Position numbers and translations under genes: made by a program
In this document: positions 25,804 through 35,648 of the stretch, in pieces
Position numbering within the stretch: position 1 is the stretch's first letter
Layout: each line of letters opens with the position of its first letter
DNA from: an uncultured Pseudacidovorax sp.
GTDB taxonomy: Bacteria; Pseudomonadota; Gammaproteobacteria; Burkholderiales; Burkholderiaceae_C
Reading direction: 5' to 3'
Length of the DNA stretch: 64,000 nt
NCBI RefSeq assembly: GCF_913773995.1
Contig: NZ_CAJYES010000113.1
Span: 62,001-126,000, forward strand
The notes under the pieces: model-generated
Databases searched by the model: none
Told to the model about the DNA's origin: nothing
Seen by the model: only the letters and a program-made list of their open reading frames with translations

Positions 25804-26919
25804 TCAGGCCGGGTAGAGCGCGCCCAGCACCCTCAGGCCACGTGCGCCCGTGACCGTGGGCAGATTGCCGGGTTCGCCGGCCACGAGGCGCTGTGCCAGC
25901 CAGGCAAAGGCGGTGGCCTCGACCTGCTGCGGCGGCAGACCGTGCGCGGCGGAGCTGTCGATGGCGACGCCCGGCAGTTGCCGCGCCAGTCGACCCATCA
26001 GGTCTTCATTGGCGGCGCCACCGCCGCAGACGATCAGCCGTCGGACCTCCGGCGCATGCAGTTGCAGCGCCTCGGCGCAACTGCGGGTGGTCAGTTCCGC
26101 CAGGGTGGCCTGCACATCGCATGGATTCGCCGCCAGGTCGTCGGCCTGCAGATGCTGCGCGAGCCACTGCGGATGGAACAGGTCGCGCCCGGTGCTCTTG
26201 GGAATGGGTTGGGCGAAGTAGGGTTCGGCCAGCAGGCGCTGGAGCAGCGCAGGGCGGACCGAGCCCGAAGCGGCCCAGGCCCCGCCGGAATCGAAGGCAG
26301 TCCCTCGGTGCAACTGGCACCAGTGGTCGAGCAGGGCGTTCGCCGGGCCGCAATCGAAGCCGCGCACCGGCCCGTCATCGCCCGGCAGCAGGCTGAGGTT
26401 GGCGATGCCGCCCAGGTTGAGCGCCGCGCGGGCCTCGCCCGCGCGGCCGAACAGCGCGGCATGGAAGGCCGGCACCAGGGGGGCGCCCTGGCCCCCCGCG
26501 GCCACGTCGCGCGAGCGGAAATCGCAGGCCACGGGCAGGCCCGTCAGCTCGGCCAGCAGTGCCGGGTTGCTCAGCTGCAGCGTGTAGCCCGTGCCGTCGA
26601 AGGCGCCTGGCCGGTGACGCACCGTTTGGCCATGCGCGCCCACGGCGCGAATCGACCCTGCGGCCCGATCGGACTGATCGAGCAGTTGTCGCACAACCTT
26701 GGCGTAGTGGCGCGCAAGGCCGTTGGCGGCGAGTGCGGCCCGGTGCAGTTCGTCCACACCCTGTGGCTGATTCAGCGCCAGCAGTTCGGCGCGCAGGTGG
26801 GCGTCGAAGCCGACGCTCGCATGGGCATGCACCATCACACCGCCATCGAAGGAGGCGAGCACGCCGTCCACGCCATCGAGGGAAGTGCCGGACATCAGGC
26901 CGATGAAAAGCGCGGTCAT
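25804..26919 (-). CDS. anmK: Anhydro-N-acetylmuramic acid kinase
   Basis: 371-aa sugar kinase of peptidoglycan recycling, converting 1,6-anhydro-MurNAc and ATP to MurNAc-6-phosphate. Conserved: FIGLMSGTSLDGVDGVL at the N-terminus (ATP phosphate site), VGAHGQTVRHRPG, GLPVACDFRSRDVAAGGQGAPLVPAFH, ALNLGGIANLS, FDCGPANALLDHW and LIVCGGGAANEDLM. The next gene upstream encodes a peptidoglycan hydrolase, a fitting neighbour, but a terminator separates them. Confidence 0.96.
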   Translation of the reverse strand: MTALFIGLMSGTSLDGVDGVLASFDGGVMVHAHASVGFDAHLRAELLALNQPQGVDELHRAALAANGLARHYAKVVRQLLDQSDRAAGSIRAVGAHGQTVRHRPGAFDGTGYTLQLSNPALLAELTGLPVACDFRSRDVAAGGQGAPLVPAFHAALFGRAGEARAALNLGGIANLSLLPGDDGPVRGFDCGPANALLDHWCQLHRGTAFDSGGAWAASGSVRPALLQRLLAEPYFAQPIPKSTGRDLFHPQWLAQHLQADDLAANPCDVQATLAELTTRSCAEALQLHAPEVRRLIVCGGGAANEDLMGRLARQLPGVAIDSSAAHGLPPQQVEATAFAWLAQRLVAGEPGNLPTVTGARGLRVLGALYPA

Positions 26920-26942
26920 GCGAGGGTCTCGAAATTCGCCAT

Positions 26943-26968
26943 GAAAAAAGCGCCGGAGGGCCGGCGCT
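26943..26968 (-). terminator. Intrinsic terminator after the M23 peptidase gene
   Basis: On the minus strand, an AGCGCCGG/CCGGCGCT 8-bp stem (26949-26956 with 26961-26968) is followed by six T. It lies 50 nt after the M23 stop and at the anmK start. Confidence 0.9.
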
Positions 26969-27018
26969 GCGAAGGGTGGAACAGGCCGTGCCGCGGGTGC
27001 GCGGCCGGCCGCGCCAGC

Positions 27019-28380
27019 TCAGTCTGCTCGGGCCTGCAGCACTGCGCTGGCCGCGGCGAGTTCGGTGCGCGCCGCACTCATCGCCTTGGCGAAGGCTGCG
27101 CGGGCGGAGGCGGGGATCGGCGTGCCGCCATCCTGCTCGGCCAGCATGCGCTGCGGATCGAAGTACTGGCCGTCGATGCGGAACTCGAAATGCAGGTGCG
27201 GGCCGGTGGCCCAGCCCGTGGAGCCCACCGCGCCCACGCGCTGCCCTTGGCTCACCGACTGGCCCGCCTTGACGTCGATGCGGCTCAGGTGCGCATAGGC
27301 TGTCTGCTGGCGATTTCGGTGATTGACGATGACGATGTTGCCGTAGCCGTTCTGCCAGCCGGCGAAATCGACCGTCCCGTCGCCCACCGTGCGCACCGGC
27401 GTGCCGGGCGGCGCGGCGAAGTCGGTGCCCGTGTGCTGCCGCCAGCTGTTCAGGATGGGGTGCAGCCGCATCGCGAAACCGCTGGAGACGCGGGTGAACT
27501 CGACCGGCGAGGCCAGGTAGGCGCGGCGCAGGCTTTCGCCGTCGAAGCGGTAGTAGCCGCCCTTCTGGCCAGCAGGCTCGAACCACAGGGCCTGGTGCAC
27601 CTTGCCACCGGTTTCGAATTCGGCGGCCAGGACGCGGCCGGTGCGCATGGCCTGGCCGTCGGCCTCGAGGCTTTCGTACTGCACGGCGAAGCGGTCGCCC
27701 TTGCGCAGCTGGCGGAAGTCCACGTCGCCCGAGAAGATGTCCGCCAGCTGGCTGGCGATGGCGTCGGGAATGCCAGCGGCGTCGGTGGCGGCGAAGAGCG
27801 AGCTCTGGATGGTGCCGCCAGCCACGCGCTGGTTGATGTCCAGCGCCTCGGCCTCGCTGCGCACGGCGAAGCTGGCGCCGTCCGGCTGCATGGTGATGCG
27901 TTGGAAACCGCCCGCGTTGTCGGGCACCCAGCGGGCCGACAGGCGGTGCAGGCGGCCGTCCTGGCCGATCTCGGCGGAGATGGTGCGGCCCACGCGGCTG
28001 AGCATGGCGGAGCGCGCCTCGCCATTGCCGCGCACGAAGGCGGCGGCCGTCGGGTCGTTCACGCCGAGGCGGCCGAGCAGGGCGTCTGCCGTGTCGCTGG
28101 CGCGGGTGGACTCGGTGCGGAACAGGGTGAAGCTGTAGCCGTCGAGCGCTTCGCTCTGGCTTTCGACAGCCAAGGGGGTGACGGTTTCGAGGACTTGGCG
28201 GATCGGCAGATCCGCAGCATCGGGACCCAGCGAGGCGACGGCGAAGGCGCCGCCGCCGGCGGTCATCAGCATCGCCGCGACGGCGGCGGTGAGATGGCGG
28301 GGATGGGTCCTGATGACCAGGGCCACACGAGAGGCAAATGCTTCCTCGGCGGCCAGAATGCCGTTGATCAATTTCGACAA
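27019..28380 (-). CDS. M23 (LytM) peptidoglycan endopeptidase, membrane-anchored
   Basis: About 453 aa. A hydrophobic segment near residues 30-50 (LTAAVAAMLMTAGGGAFAVAS) anchors the protein. The middle region (about 100-290) resembles the OapA/MepM N-terminal substrate-occluding region, and the C-terminal LytM domain holds HTGTD (HxxxD) and HLHFEF (HxH) zinc ligands. It should cleave peptide cross-links in the cell wall. The start is not certain: TTG at 28380 (LSKLINGILAAEEAFASR) resembles homologue N-termini, whereas the longer ATG frame from 28563 would overlap the divergent tyrS start. Confidence 0.9.
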   Translation of the reverse strand: MSKLINGILAAEEAFASRVALVIRTHPRHLTAAVAAMLMTAGGGAFAVASLGPDAADLPIRQVLETVTPLAVESQSEALDGYSFTLFRTESTRASDTADALLGRLGVNDPTAAAFVRGNGEARSAMLSRVGRTISAEIGQDGRLHRLSARWVPDNAGGFQRITMQPDGASFAVRSEAEALDINQRVAGGTIQSSLFAATDAAGIPDAIASQLADIFSGDVDFRQLRKGDRFAVQYESLEADGQAMRTGRVLAAEFETGGKVHQALWFEPAGQKGGYYRFDGESLRRAYLASPVEFTRVSSGFAMRLHPILNSWRQHTGTDFAAPPGTPVRTVGDGTVDFAGWQNGYGNIVIVNHRNRQQTAYAHLSRIDVKAGQSVSQGQRVGAVGSTGWATGPHLHFEFRIDGQYFDPQRMLAEQDGGTPIPASARAAFAKAMSAARTELAAASAVLQARAD

Positions 28381-28536
28381 CGTAGGAATCCAGGGCTCGG
28401 GTTCGGCGGCCGTCCTGAGGCGCTGTAGGTAAGCGCTGATGCCAGGGCGGGGCGAAAAGAGGCGCTGCGTAGAATGCACAGCGCAAAACCCGGCGGAGTA
28501 TAGCGGCGTGTGTTGTTTCCGCCCCTCAAAATCGCA

Positions 28537-29769
28537 ATGAATCCCCAGTCTCCTATTGGTCAAACACTATCGGATGGTGTAGGACAAGCGCTCGAAATTT
28601 CGCTGCGAGGCGCCGACGAACTGCTTCCCCAGGACGAGTGGATCCGTAAGCTGCAGCGGTCCGAGAAGACCGGCCAGCCGCTGCGCATCAAGCTGGGCCT
28701 GGACCCCACGGCCCCCGACATCCACATCGGCCACACGGTGGTGCTCAACAAGATGCGCCAGCTGCAGGACCTGGGCCATCAGGTGATCTTCCTGATCGGT
28801 GACTTCACCACGCTGATCGGCGACCCCTCCGGCCGCAACAGTACCCGGCCCCCCCTGACGCGCGAGCAGATCGAAGAGAACGCGCAGACCTACTACCGCC
28901 AGGCCAGCCTGGTGCTCGACCCGGCGCGCACCGAGATCCGCTACAACTCCGAATGGAGCGACCCGCTCGGCGCCCGCGGCATGATCCAACTGGCGGCCAA
29001 ATACACGGTGGCCCGGATGATGGAGCGCGACGACTTCACCAAGCGCTTCAAGGCCGGTCAGTCGATCTCGGTGCATGAGTTCCTGTATCCGCTGATGCAG
29101 GGCTACGACTCGGTGGCCCTCAAGAGCGACCTGGAACTCGGCGGCACCGACCAGAAGTTCAACCTGCTCGTGGGCCGGCACCTGCAGCAGGAACATGGCC
29201 AGGAGCCGCAGTGCGTCCTGACCATGCCTTTGCTCGAAGGGCTCGATGGCGTCGAGAAGATGTCCAAGAGCAAGAACAACTACATCGGCATCAGCGAGGC
29301 GCCGAACACCATGTTCGCCAAGGTGCTCTCCATCTCGGACGAGTTGATGTGGAAGTGGTTCACGCTCCTGAGCTTCCGCTCGCTGCAGGAGATCGCTGCG
29401 CTGAAGGCCGAGGTCGAGGCGGGGCGCAATCCCAAGGAAGCGAAGGTGATGCTGGCCAAGGAGATCACGGCCCGCTTCCACAGTGCCCAGGCGGCCGACG
29501 CGGCCGAGCAGGACTTCGTCAACCGCAGTCGCGGTGGCGTGCCGGACGACATTCCCGAGGTGCAGATCAGCGGTGCGCCGCTGGGCATTGCCCATCTGCT
29601 CAAGCAGGCGGGTCTGGCCGCGTCGACATCGGAGGGCAACCGCCTGATCGATGGCGGCGGCGTGCGCGTGGATTCCAGCGTGGTGAGCGACAAGGGCCTC
29701 AAGCTGGAAGCCGGCAGCTACGTGGTGCAGGTGGGCAAGCGCAAGTTCGCGCGGGTGCTGCTGGGCTGA
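28537..29769 (+). CDS. tyrS: Tyrosyl-tRNA synthetase
   Basis: 410-aa class I synthetase. Signature motifs: [13 protein letters not shown] (HIGH) and [12 protein letters not shown] (KMSKS); [14 protein letters not shown] lies in the tyrosine site. The C-terminal S4-like domain is [17 protein letters not shown]...[19 protein letters not shown]. Length and motifs are those of the TyrRS-2 (TyrZ-like) form common in betaproteobacteria. ATG at 28537 is chosen; an upstream in-frame TTG-type start adds nine residues. Confidence 0.96.
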   Translation: MNPQSPIGQTLSDGVGQALEISLRGADELLPQDEWIRKLQRSEKTGQPLRIKLGLDPTAPDIHIGHTVVLNKMRQLQDLGHQVIFLIGDFTTLIGDPSGRNSTRPPLTREQIEENAQTYYRQASLVLDPARTEIRYNSEWSDPLGARGMIQLAAKYTVARMMERDDFTKRFKAGQSISVHEFLYPLMQGYDSVALKSDLELGGTDQKFNLLVGRHLQQEHGQEPQCVLTMPLLEGLDGVEKMSKSKNNYIGISEAPNTMFAKVLSISDELMWKWFTLLSFRSLQEIAALKAEVEAGRNPKEAKVMLAKEITARFHSAQAADAAEQDFVNRSRGGVPDDIPEVQISGAPLGIAHLLKQAGLAASTSEGNRLIDGGGVRVDSSVVSDKGLKLEAGSYVVQVGKRKFARVLLG

Positions 29770-29867
29770 GCGTCCGGCGTGCTGAGCGGCACGCCTGCTT
29801 CAACGCGCCGGCTGCGCCGGTCGCCCGTCAGGCGGGCGGGCCCCCCAGTAGAGAAGCGCCTGGGCTT

Positions 29868-30488
29868 TCAGCGCAGATCGACCACGACGCGTCGGTTGCG
29901 TGGCTCGTCCACCTCGTCGGCTGTGGGCACGGCCAGTTCCCGCTCGCCGCGGCCGGCGGCTTCGATGCGCTCATGCGCGAAGCCGCGCTGGATCAGCATC
30001 TGCCGCACCCTCTGCGCGCGGGCCAAAGACAGCGCATCGTTGGCGGCCGCCGCACCCCGGGTGTCGGTGTGGCCGGTGATGACCAGGTCGGCGCCCGGCC
30101 GGGAGAGGGCATCGCCCAGCAAGGCGTCGAGGTCGCGCTGCGACTGGGCGGCCAGCCGCGTGCCGCCGGTGTCGAAGAACAATACGAAGCGCTGTGGCCG
30201 GGCGGGGCGCATCGAGAAGAGGCTGGGGTTGCGGGCCTGAACCGTCGCCGCGTCGGTGGTATCGACCACGGGCGGCTGGCTGGCGGCGACCACGGAGGCA
30301 CGTTCGTAGGGCTTGTCCAGCCGCTGCTGGCCGCCGGCTGTCTGCACGACCACTGCGGACGGCGCACCGTCGTCCTGCGGCAGTAGCACCACGCGGGTGG
30401 AGGGCGGCGGCGGTGGCGCCGCGCAGGCCGCGAGCAGCATGGCCACGGCCGGAACGGCCCAACGCAGCAGGGCGAGAAGGCGGCGCAT
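29868..30488 (-). CDS. OmpA-domain lipoprotein
   Basis: 206-aa outer-membrane lipoprotein: lipobox LLAACAAPP (Cys22), a short variable region, then an OmpA C-terminal peptidoglycan-binding domain (about 100-206) with FFDTGGTRL, ITGHTDTRGAAAANDALSLARAQRVRQML and the Arg of EPRNRRVVVDLR. Its ATG overlaps the stop of the FecR gene by 4 bp, so the two are translationally coupled. Confidence 0.9.
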   Translation of the reverse strand: MRRLLALLRWAVPAVAMLLAACAAPPPPPSTRVVLLPQDDGAPSAVVVQTAGGQQRLDKPYERASVVAASQPPVVDTTDAATVQARNPSLFSMRPARPQRFVLFFDTGGTRLAAQSQRDLDALLGDALSRPGADLVITGHTDTRGAAAANDALSLARAQRVRQMLIQRGFAHERIEAAGRGERELAVPTADEVDEPRNRRVVVDLR

Positions 30489-30958
30489 CACGGGGCCTCG
30501 GCGGACACGATGAAGTCCGTTCCGCGGATGCCGATCGTGGCCGTCTGCGTCTCCACGCGCACGGCTTCCGGATGGGCCTTGCCGAGCAGGCCGCTGATCA
30601 TGCGCAGCGAACCCTGAAGCAGGGCCACCAGCAGGCTGCCCTCCTGCGTGGTGCTGTCGAAGCGGTAATCGCGCAGGTCCACGCGGGAGGCGGGCCCGAC
30701 GACCAGGGTGGTGCCATCGCGCAGCACGAGGCCGGCGGCGCCTTGCGCATCCGTCTCGACGCGGTCGCTGGCACGCAGCGTGCTGCCTGCCTGGGCGGCC
30801 TGCGACTGCCCGGCCGCGGTCACGATGAGCACCTTCCCCTGGACCGATTTGATGAAGCCGGCGTGTCCGCCGCTTACGGCGTCCTGCGCCTGGGCCGAGC
30901 CCACAATGCCGGCACACAGGGCGGCGGCGAGAAGGCCTTGAAGCGTCCTCTGTCTCAT
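30488..30958 (-). CDS. FecR-domain periplasmic protein
   Basis: 156-aa protein with a signal peptide (cut near AQA-QD, residue 25) and a FecR domain: GFIKSVQGKVLIV, QAGSTLRASDRVETDAQGAAGLVLRDGTTLVVGPASRVDL, then VRVETQTATIGIRGTDFIV. It lacks the N-terminal anchor of classical FecR anti-sigma regulators and has no sigma-factor gene beside it, so a signalling role via FecI is unlikely. It forms a two-gene unit with the OmpA-domain lipoprotein. In other bacteria such pairs often accompany CHASE2-type cyclases, which are absent here. Confidence 0.85.
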   Translation of the reverse strand: MRQRTLQGLLAAALCAGIVGSAQAQDAVSGGHAGFIKSVQGKVLIVTAAGQSQAAQAGSTLRASDRVETDAQGAAGLVLRDGTTLVVGPASRVDLRDYRFDSTTQEGSLLVALLQGSLRMISGLLGKAHPEAVRVETQTATIGIRGTDFIVSAEAP

Positions 30959-31049
30959 GACCTTAATCTGGCGCTAAAGCAAACCGCGGATGATAGGACG
31001 CGCTCCGCAGCGTCCTGTTGCGCGCCCAGCAGAGTTTTTTAAACAGAAC

Positions 31050-32012
31050 ATGAAATATTTCCCTCTTGGAAACGATTCGCCACTTTGGCAGCCGCGCAAC
31101 CTGCTGAAGCTGTCCATCGGGGTCGCGCTGGTCACCATCCTGCTCAAGAGCATCGCCGGCTATGTGACCCATTCCATGGGCCTGATCTCCGACGCGATGG
31201 AGTCCTTCGTGAACCTGGCCAGCGCCGTGTTCGCGCTGAGCATGGTGACGGTGGCCTCCCGCCCGGCGGACGACGACCATCCCTACGGCCACCACAAGGC
31301 CGAGTATTTCTCCTCGGGCTTCGAGGGCGTGCTGATCGTCGGTGCGGCGCTGGCCATTGCGGGCGCGGCCGTGCACCGGCTGCTCAATCCCCAGCCGCTG
31401 GAGCAGTTGAGCTGGGGCCTTGTGCTCTCGGCCGTGAGCTCGGCCTTCAACGGCGGGCTGGCCTGGCTGCTGTTCCGCGCGGCAAAGAAGCACAGCTCGA
31501 TCGCGCTGGAGGCCGATGGCCGTCACCTGATGACGGACGTGTGGACGTCCGTCGGCGTGATCGTCGGCGTGATCGCAGTGGGCTTCACCGGCTGGTTGTG
31601 GCTCGATCCGCTGCTGGCCATCGGCGTGGCGATCAACATCATCTGGGAGGGGGGGCAACTGGTCTGGCGCTCGGCCCAGGGCCTGATGGACGAGGCGCTG
31701 GCGCCGGCCGACCAGGCGCTGCTGCAGTCGGTGCTCGATCGGATCGCCGCCGAGACGCCGGCCGACACCGAGCTGCGCTTCGACCACCTCGTCACCCGCC
31801 GTGCCGGCCGGCGTTGTTTCGCCGACCTGCACATGCACCTGCCGGGCGGGTGGACGCTGCGCCGCGCCGCGCTGATGCGCGACGACGTGGAGCGGGCGCT
31901 GATGGGCGTATTGCCCAACCTGCGCGTCACCATCCAGCTCCTGCCACTCAAGTTCGAGTCGCGCGCCGCGCTGGCACAGGAGCGCGACCCGGTCGGCCGG
32001 GTGCTGCCGTGA
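31050..32012 (+). CDS. Cation diffusion facilitator (FieF-like)
   Basis: 320-aa metal/H+ antiporter. Membrane domain motifs: [17 protein letters not shown] (Asp metal ligand in TM2), [17 protein letters not shown] after TM2, and [18 protein letters not shown] (TM5 ligands). A cytoplasmic dimer domain follows (about 215-300; [14 protein letters not shown]). The substrate is probably Zn/Fe/Cd-type; sequence alone does not decide. ATG at 31050; the stop overlaps the dtd start as GTGA. Confidence 0.9.
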   Translation: MKYFPLGNDSPLWQPRNLLKLSIGVALVTILLKSIAGYVTHSMGLISDAMESFVNLASAVFALSMVTVASRPADDDHPYGHHKAEYFSSGFEGVLIVGAALAIAGAAVHRLLNPQPLEQLSWGLVLSAVSSAFNGGLAWLLFRAAKKHSSIALEADGRHLMTDVWTSVGVIVGVIAVGFTGWLWLDPLLAIGVAINIIWEGGQLVWRSAQGLMDEALAPADQALLQSVLDRIAAETPADTELRFDHLVTRRAGRRCFADLHMHLPGGWTLRRAALMRDDVERALMGVLPNLRVTIQLLPLKFESRAALAQERDPVGRVLP

Positions 32013-32449
32013 AGGCGCTGCTGCAGCGGGTGCGCGAGGCGCGTGTGGAGATCGCCGGCGAGGTGGCCGGCGCCATCGGCCCGGGCCTGCTCGTGCTGGT
32101 GTGTGCCGAGCCGGGCGACACCGAGGCCGTGGGCGAGCGACTGCTGGCCAAGATCCTGAAACTGCGGATCTTTTCGGACGAGGCCGGCAAGATGAACCGC
32201 AGCGTGCAGTACGTGAGTGGCGGGCTGCTGATCGTCAGCCAGTTCACGCTGGCGGCGGACGTGCGCGGCGGCAACCGGCCCAGCTTCACCGGGGCCGCGC
32301 CGCCGGACGAAGGGCGGCGGCTCTACGACGCCTTCGTCGCGCAGGCCCGAAGCCTGCATCCCGAGGTGGCCACGGGGCGTTTCGGGGCCGACATGCAGGT
32401 GCATCTGATCAACGATGGTCCGGTGACCATTCCGATCGACATGCGCTGA
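32009..32449 (+). CDS. dtd: D-aminoacyl-tRNA deacylase
   Basis: 146-aa proofreading enzyme that removes D-amino acids from tRNA. Family motifs: [41 protein letters not shown] (SQFTL active site) and [11 protein letters not shown] (the NxGPVT cis Gly-Pro motif). GTG start at 32009 overlaps the preceding stop by 4 bp, so it is translationally coupled to the transporter gene. Confidence 0.95.
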   Translation: MKALLQRVREARVEIAGEVAGAIGPGLLVLVCAEPGDTEAVGERLLAKILKLRIFSDEAGKMNRSVQYVSGGLLIVSQFTLAADVRGGNRPSFTGAAPPDEGRRLYDAFVAQARSLHPEVATGRFGADMQVHLINDGPVTIPIDMR

Positions 32450-32534
32450 AGGCTGAAATCGGGCTCTAGCCTTCAGGCTGTTGTTCGCGTGGGCCTGTGA
32501 AGACGCGCTGTCAGCGCAACGCCAGCCAGTGAGC

Positions 32535-32607
32535 CCGTTTGCCCTGAGCTTGCCGAAGGGCTTCGAACTGCGATGTGCCCTGGCTTCGACAGGCTCAGCC
32601 CGAACGG
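32535..32607. repeat. REP-like imperfect inverted repeat
   Basis: Two arms, starting CCGTTTGCCCTGAGCTTGCC on the left and, read on the opposite strand, CCGTTCGGGCTGAGCCTGTC on the right, form an imperfect ~27-bp inverted repeat. Their cores (CTGAGCYTGYCGAAG) match a dispersed extragenic palindrome common in Burkholderiales and other Proteobacteria. It lies between convergent dtd and ybeY and may end transcription from both sides. Confidence 0.75.
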
Positions 32608-32636
32608 CTCTTGCTTCACTGACTGGTAGTGCGCCG

Positions 32637-33098
32637 TCAGCGGCGGCTGTACGGATTGCGCACGCCCAATCCGGCCAGGATCTCGATCTCGCGCGCTTCC
32701 ATCGCCTCGGCATCCTCGTCGCCGGTCTCATGGTCCCAGCCCTGCGCGTGCAGGGTGCCGTGCACCAGCAGGTGCGCGTAATGGGCGGCCAGGGTCACGC
32801 CCAGCTCCTTCGCTTCGCGGGCCACGACGGGCGCGCACAGCACCAGGTCGGCCATCACCATCGGTGACTGCGCATAGTCGAAGGTGAGCACGTTGGTCGC
32901 GTAGTCCTTGCCACGGAATTCGCGGTTGAGCTGCTGGCCTTCCTCGGCATCGACGATGCGCACGGTGATCTCGCCGGGTGCTTCCAGCGCATGGCGGATG
33001 CAGCGGGCCACGCGATGGCGGGGCAGGGCGGCGCGGTGGCGCGCCAGCGCATCGATGCGGCCGAACTGCAGCGACAGGGCAAGGGGCGGCATCGCCAT
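32637..33098 (-). CDS. ybeY: Endoribonuclease YbeY (rRNA maturation factor)
   Basis: 153-aa metalloenzyme. The zinc motif [14 protein letters not shown] (HxxxHxxxxxH) is intact, preceded by [16 protein letters not shown]. It acts in 16S rRNA 3'-end maturation and ribosome quality control. The start overlaps the phoH stop as ATGA, the usual phoH-ybeY arrangement. Confidence 0.95.
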   Translation of the reverse strand: MAMPPLALSLQFGRIDALARHRAALPRHRVARCIRHALEAPGEITVRIVDAEEGQQLNREFRGKDYATNVLTFDYAQSPMVMADLVLCAPVVAREAKELGVTLAAHYAHLLVHGTLHAQGWDHETGDEDAEAMEAREIEILAGLGVRNPYSRR

Positions 33099-34054
33099 CA
33101 GTCGGCCTTCGTGCTGCTGCTGCGCTTGCGGGAGGCGTCGTAGGCATCGACGATGCGCGCCACCAGCGGATGGCGCACCACGTCGCCGGTGTCGAAGCGG
33201 GTGAAGGCCAGGCCCTGCACCCGGCGCAGCACCCGCTCGGCCTCCACCAGGCCGCTGGTCTGCGTCTTGGGCAGGTCGATCTGGCTGATGTCGCCCGTCA
33301 CCACGCACTTGCTGCCGAAGCCGATGCGGGTGAGGAACATCTTCATCTGCTCGGGCGTGGTGTTCTGCGCCTCGTCGAGGATGACGAAGGCGTTGTTGAG
33401 GGTGCGCCCGCGCATGAAGGCCAACGGCGCGATCTCCAGCGCATTGCGCTCGAAGGCCTTGGTGACCTTCTCGAAGCCCATCAGGTCGTACAGCGAGTCG
33501 TAGAGCGGGCGCAGGTAGGGGTCGACCTTCTGCGTCAGGTCGCCGGGCAAGAAGCCCAGGCGCTCGCCGGCCTCCACCGCCGGGCGGGTGAGCACGATGC
33601 GCTGCACGCTGCTGCGCTCCAGCGCGTCGACCGCGCAGGCCACCGCCAGGTAGGTCTTGCCGGTGCCCGCCGGGCCGATGCCGAAGGTGATGTCGTGGTT
33701 GGCGATGTTGTCCAGGTACACGCTCTGGTTGGGCGTGCGGGCGCGCAGGTTGCCGCGGCGGGTGGCGAGCGTGAGCGCACCGTCCTCGGCCTCGGCCATC
33801 TGGCCGTCGCCGGCCAGGGTGAGCTGCACCATGGCGGCGTCGAGGGGATGCCGGGCGATCTCGTACAGGGCCTGCAGCACCTCCAACGCGCGTTCGGCGC
33901 GGGCCTTGGGACCGTCGATCTTGAACAGCTCGTGGCGGTGGGCGATCTTGACCTCCAGCGCCTCCTCGATGCGGCGCAGGTGCGCGTCCATGGGGCCGCA
34001 CAGATGGGCCAGGCGGGTGTTGTTCGCGGGGGTGAAGCTGTGGCGGAGAATCAC
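33098..34054 (-). CDS. phoH: PhoH-family ATPase (PhoL)
   Basis: 318-aa cytosolic P-loop protein: N-terminal KH-like region ([15 protein letters not shown]), then the PhoH ATPase with [18 protein letters not shown] (Walker A), [23 protein letters not shown] (Walker B), and [15 protein letters not shown]. It is linked to RNA metabolism through coupling with YbeY. GTG at 34054 ([12 protein letters not shown]) fits family N-termini; the longer ATG frame would run into ruvA. Confidence 0.94.
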   Translation of the reverse strand: MILRHSFTPANNTRLAHLCGPMDAHLRRIEEALEVKIAHRHELFKIDGPKARAERALEVLQALYEIARHPLDAAMVQLTLAGDGQMAEAEDGALTLATRRGNLRARTPNQSVYLDNIANHDITFGIGPAGTGKTYLAVACAVDALERSSVQRIVLTRPAVEAGERLGFLPGDLTQKVDPYLRPLYDSLYDLMGFEKVTKAFERNALEIAPLAFMRGRTLNNAFVILDEAQNTTPEQMKMFLTRIGFGSKCVVTGDISQIDLPKTQTSGLVEAERVLRRVQGLAFTRFDTGDVVRHPLVARIVDAYDASRKRSSSTKAD

Positions 34055-34102
34055 GCGGCTTTTTTCTCTGGCAGATGGAATCGAAGGATCGGCACGTAAG
34101 TC

Positions 34103-34684
34103 ATGATAGGAAAACTCACCGGAACCCTGGCCGAACGCAACCCGCCGCAGATCGTGATCGACTGCGGCGGCGTGGGCTACGAGGTGGACGTGCCGATGAG
34201 CACCTTCTACAACCTGCCGCAGGTGGGCGCGAAGGTCTCGCTGCTCACGCACTTCATCGTGCGAGAGGATGCCCAGATTCTCTACGGCTTCGCTTCGGCG
34301 GAAGAGCGTGCGGCCTTTAGGCAGCTGATCAAGATCGCCGGCGTGGGGCCGCGCACGGCGCTGGGCATCCTGTCGGGCCTGAGCGTGGGCGAGCTGGTGC
34401 AGGCTATCGCGCTGCAGGAGCCAGGCCGGCTGGTGAAGATTCCCGGCATCGGCAAGAAGACCGCCGAGCGGCTCTTGCTGGAACTCAAGGGCAAGCTGGG
34501 CGATGCCGTGGGCACCGCGGGCGCTGCCGCCCAGCCCGCGAGCGACGCCCAGGCCGACATCCTGCAGGCCCTGCTGGCGCTGGGTTACAACGACAAGGAA
34601 GGCGCCGCCGCGCTCAAGGCCCTGCCCAAGGACGTGGGCGTGAGCGAGGGCATCAAGATGGCGCTGAAGGCGCTGGCCAAGTAA
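34103..34684 (+). CDS. ruvA: Holliday junction helicase subunit RuvA
   Basis: 193-aa junction-binding subunit: OB-fold N-terminus [33 protein letters not shown], helix-hairpin-helix repeats ([20 protein letters not shown] and [24 protein letters not shown]), and the C-terminal RuvB-binding domain ([24 protein letters not shown]). ruvC is not next to it and ruvB is 6 kb away beyond an opposite-strand operon, so the usual ruvAB pair is split. Confidence 0.97.
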   Translation: MIGKLTGTLAERNPPQIVIDCGGVGYEVDVPMSTFYNLPQVGAKVSLLTHFIVREDAQILYGFASAEERAAFRQLIKIAGVGPRTALGILSGLSVGELVQAIALQEPGRLVKIPGIGKKTAERLLLELKGKLGDAVGTAGAAAQPASDAQADILQALLALGYNDKEGAAALKALPKDVGVSEGIKMALKALAK

Positions 34685-34700
34685 GGGGCGCGGGGGTGGG

Positions 34701-35648
34701 TCAGGGCACCCACCAATAGTGGAGCGCGTGGAAGTACATGGGCGCCGCGAAGATCACCGAATCCAGCCGGTCCAGCATGCCGCCGTGGCCTTCGATCATG
34801 GTGCCCCAGTCCTTCACGCCGCGGTCGCGCTTGATGGCGGACATCACCAGCCCGCCGAAGAAGCCCATCATGCAGATCATGAAGGCCATGAGCGCGGCCT
34901 GCCAGGGCGTGAAGGGCGTGGCCCACCACAGCGCGGCGCCCAGCAGCGTGGCGCTGGCCACGCCGCCGATGAGTCCTTCCCAGGTCTTGGAGGGCGACAG
35001 CTCCGGCGCCACCTTGCGCCGGCCCATCAGCTTGCCCCACACGTACTGCAGCACGTCGCTGCCCTGCACCACGATCACCAGGAAGGCGATCAGCAGCAGG
35101 TTGCGGCCTTCGAAGCCGGGGATGTGCAGCGTCAGCAGCGCCGGCACGTGGCTGATGCAGAAGACGCACACCATCAGCCCCCACTGCACCTTGGACGTGC
35201 GCTCCAGGAAGCGCTGCGTGTCACCGCCCAGGGCCGACAGGATGGGCAGAATCAGGAACACCTCCACCGGGATGAAGATGGCGAACATGCCGTACCACTC
35301 GATCCAGACCAGGAAGTACTGCACGGGCAGCGCCACGTAGAAGGCTGCGGCCATGGCCAGGTGGTCGCCGCGCCGGGTGTAGGTCAGGCTCAGGAACTCG
35401 CGCAGCGCATAGAACGAGACCAGGTAGAACAGCAGGATCACGCCCAGCTTGCCGAAGGCGAAGGCGACGCCGATCACGGCCACCATCACCCACCATGCGT
35501 TGACGCGGGCGTTGAGGTTGTCGATGACCGCATGCGGCGCGCCGTGCGCCACGCGCCACTTGAGCAGCGCGCCGATGGCCGAGGCGAGCACCAGCACCCC
35601 GGCCACGCCGCCGAAGAGCATCAAGGTGGTGTGCGTGAATGAAGTCAT
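34701..35648 (-). CDS. ynbB: Phosphatidate cytidylyltransferase (CdsA-like, YnbB-type)
   Basis: 315-aa integral membrane enzyme with about eight helices making CDP-diacylglycerol. The CDP-DAG synthase signature is complete: SPSKTWEGLIGG, then SAIKRDRGVKDWG and EGHGGMLDRLDS. It is the last gene of a six-gene minus-strand operon resembling E. coli ynbABCD, where YnbB is a CdsA paralogue. The housekeeping CdsA is normally found with frr/uppS/dxr, not here, so this is probably a second, dedicated enzyme. The start overlaps the acyltransferase stop by 4 bp. Confidence 0.9.
   Translation of the reverse strand: MTSFTHTTLMLFGGVAGVLVLASAIGALLKWRVAHGAPHAVIDNLNARVNAWWVMVAVIGVAFAFGKLGVILLFYLVSFYALREFLSLTYTRRGDHLAMAAAFYVALPVQYFLVWIEWYGMFAIFIPVEVFLILPILSALGGDTQRFLERTSKVQWGLMVCVFCISHVPALLTLHIPGFEGRNLLLIAFLVIVVQGSDVLQYVWGKLMGRRKVAPELSPSKTWEGLIGGVASATLLGAALWWATPFTPWQAALMAFMICMMGFFGGLVMSAIKRDRGVKDWGTMIEGHGGMLDRLDSVIFAAPMYFHALHYWWVP

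Noticed and set aside
25723-28428. Long plus-strand open frame opposite anmK and the M23 peptidase
   Set aside because: Shadow frame; anmK and the LytM domain on the minus strand carry complete family motifs.
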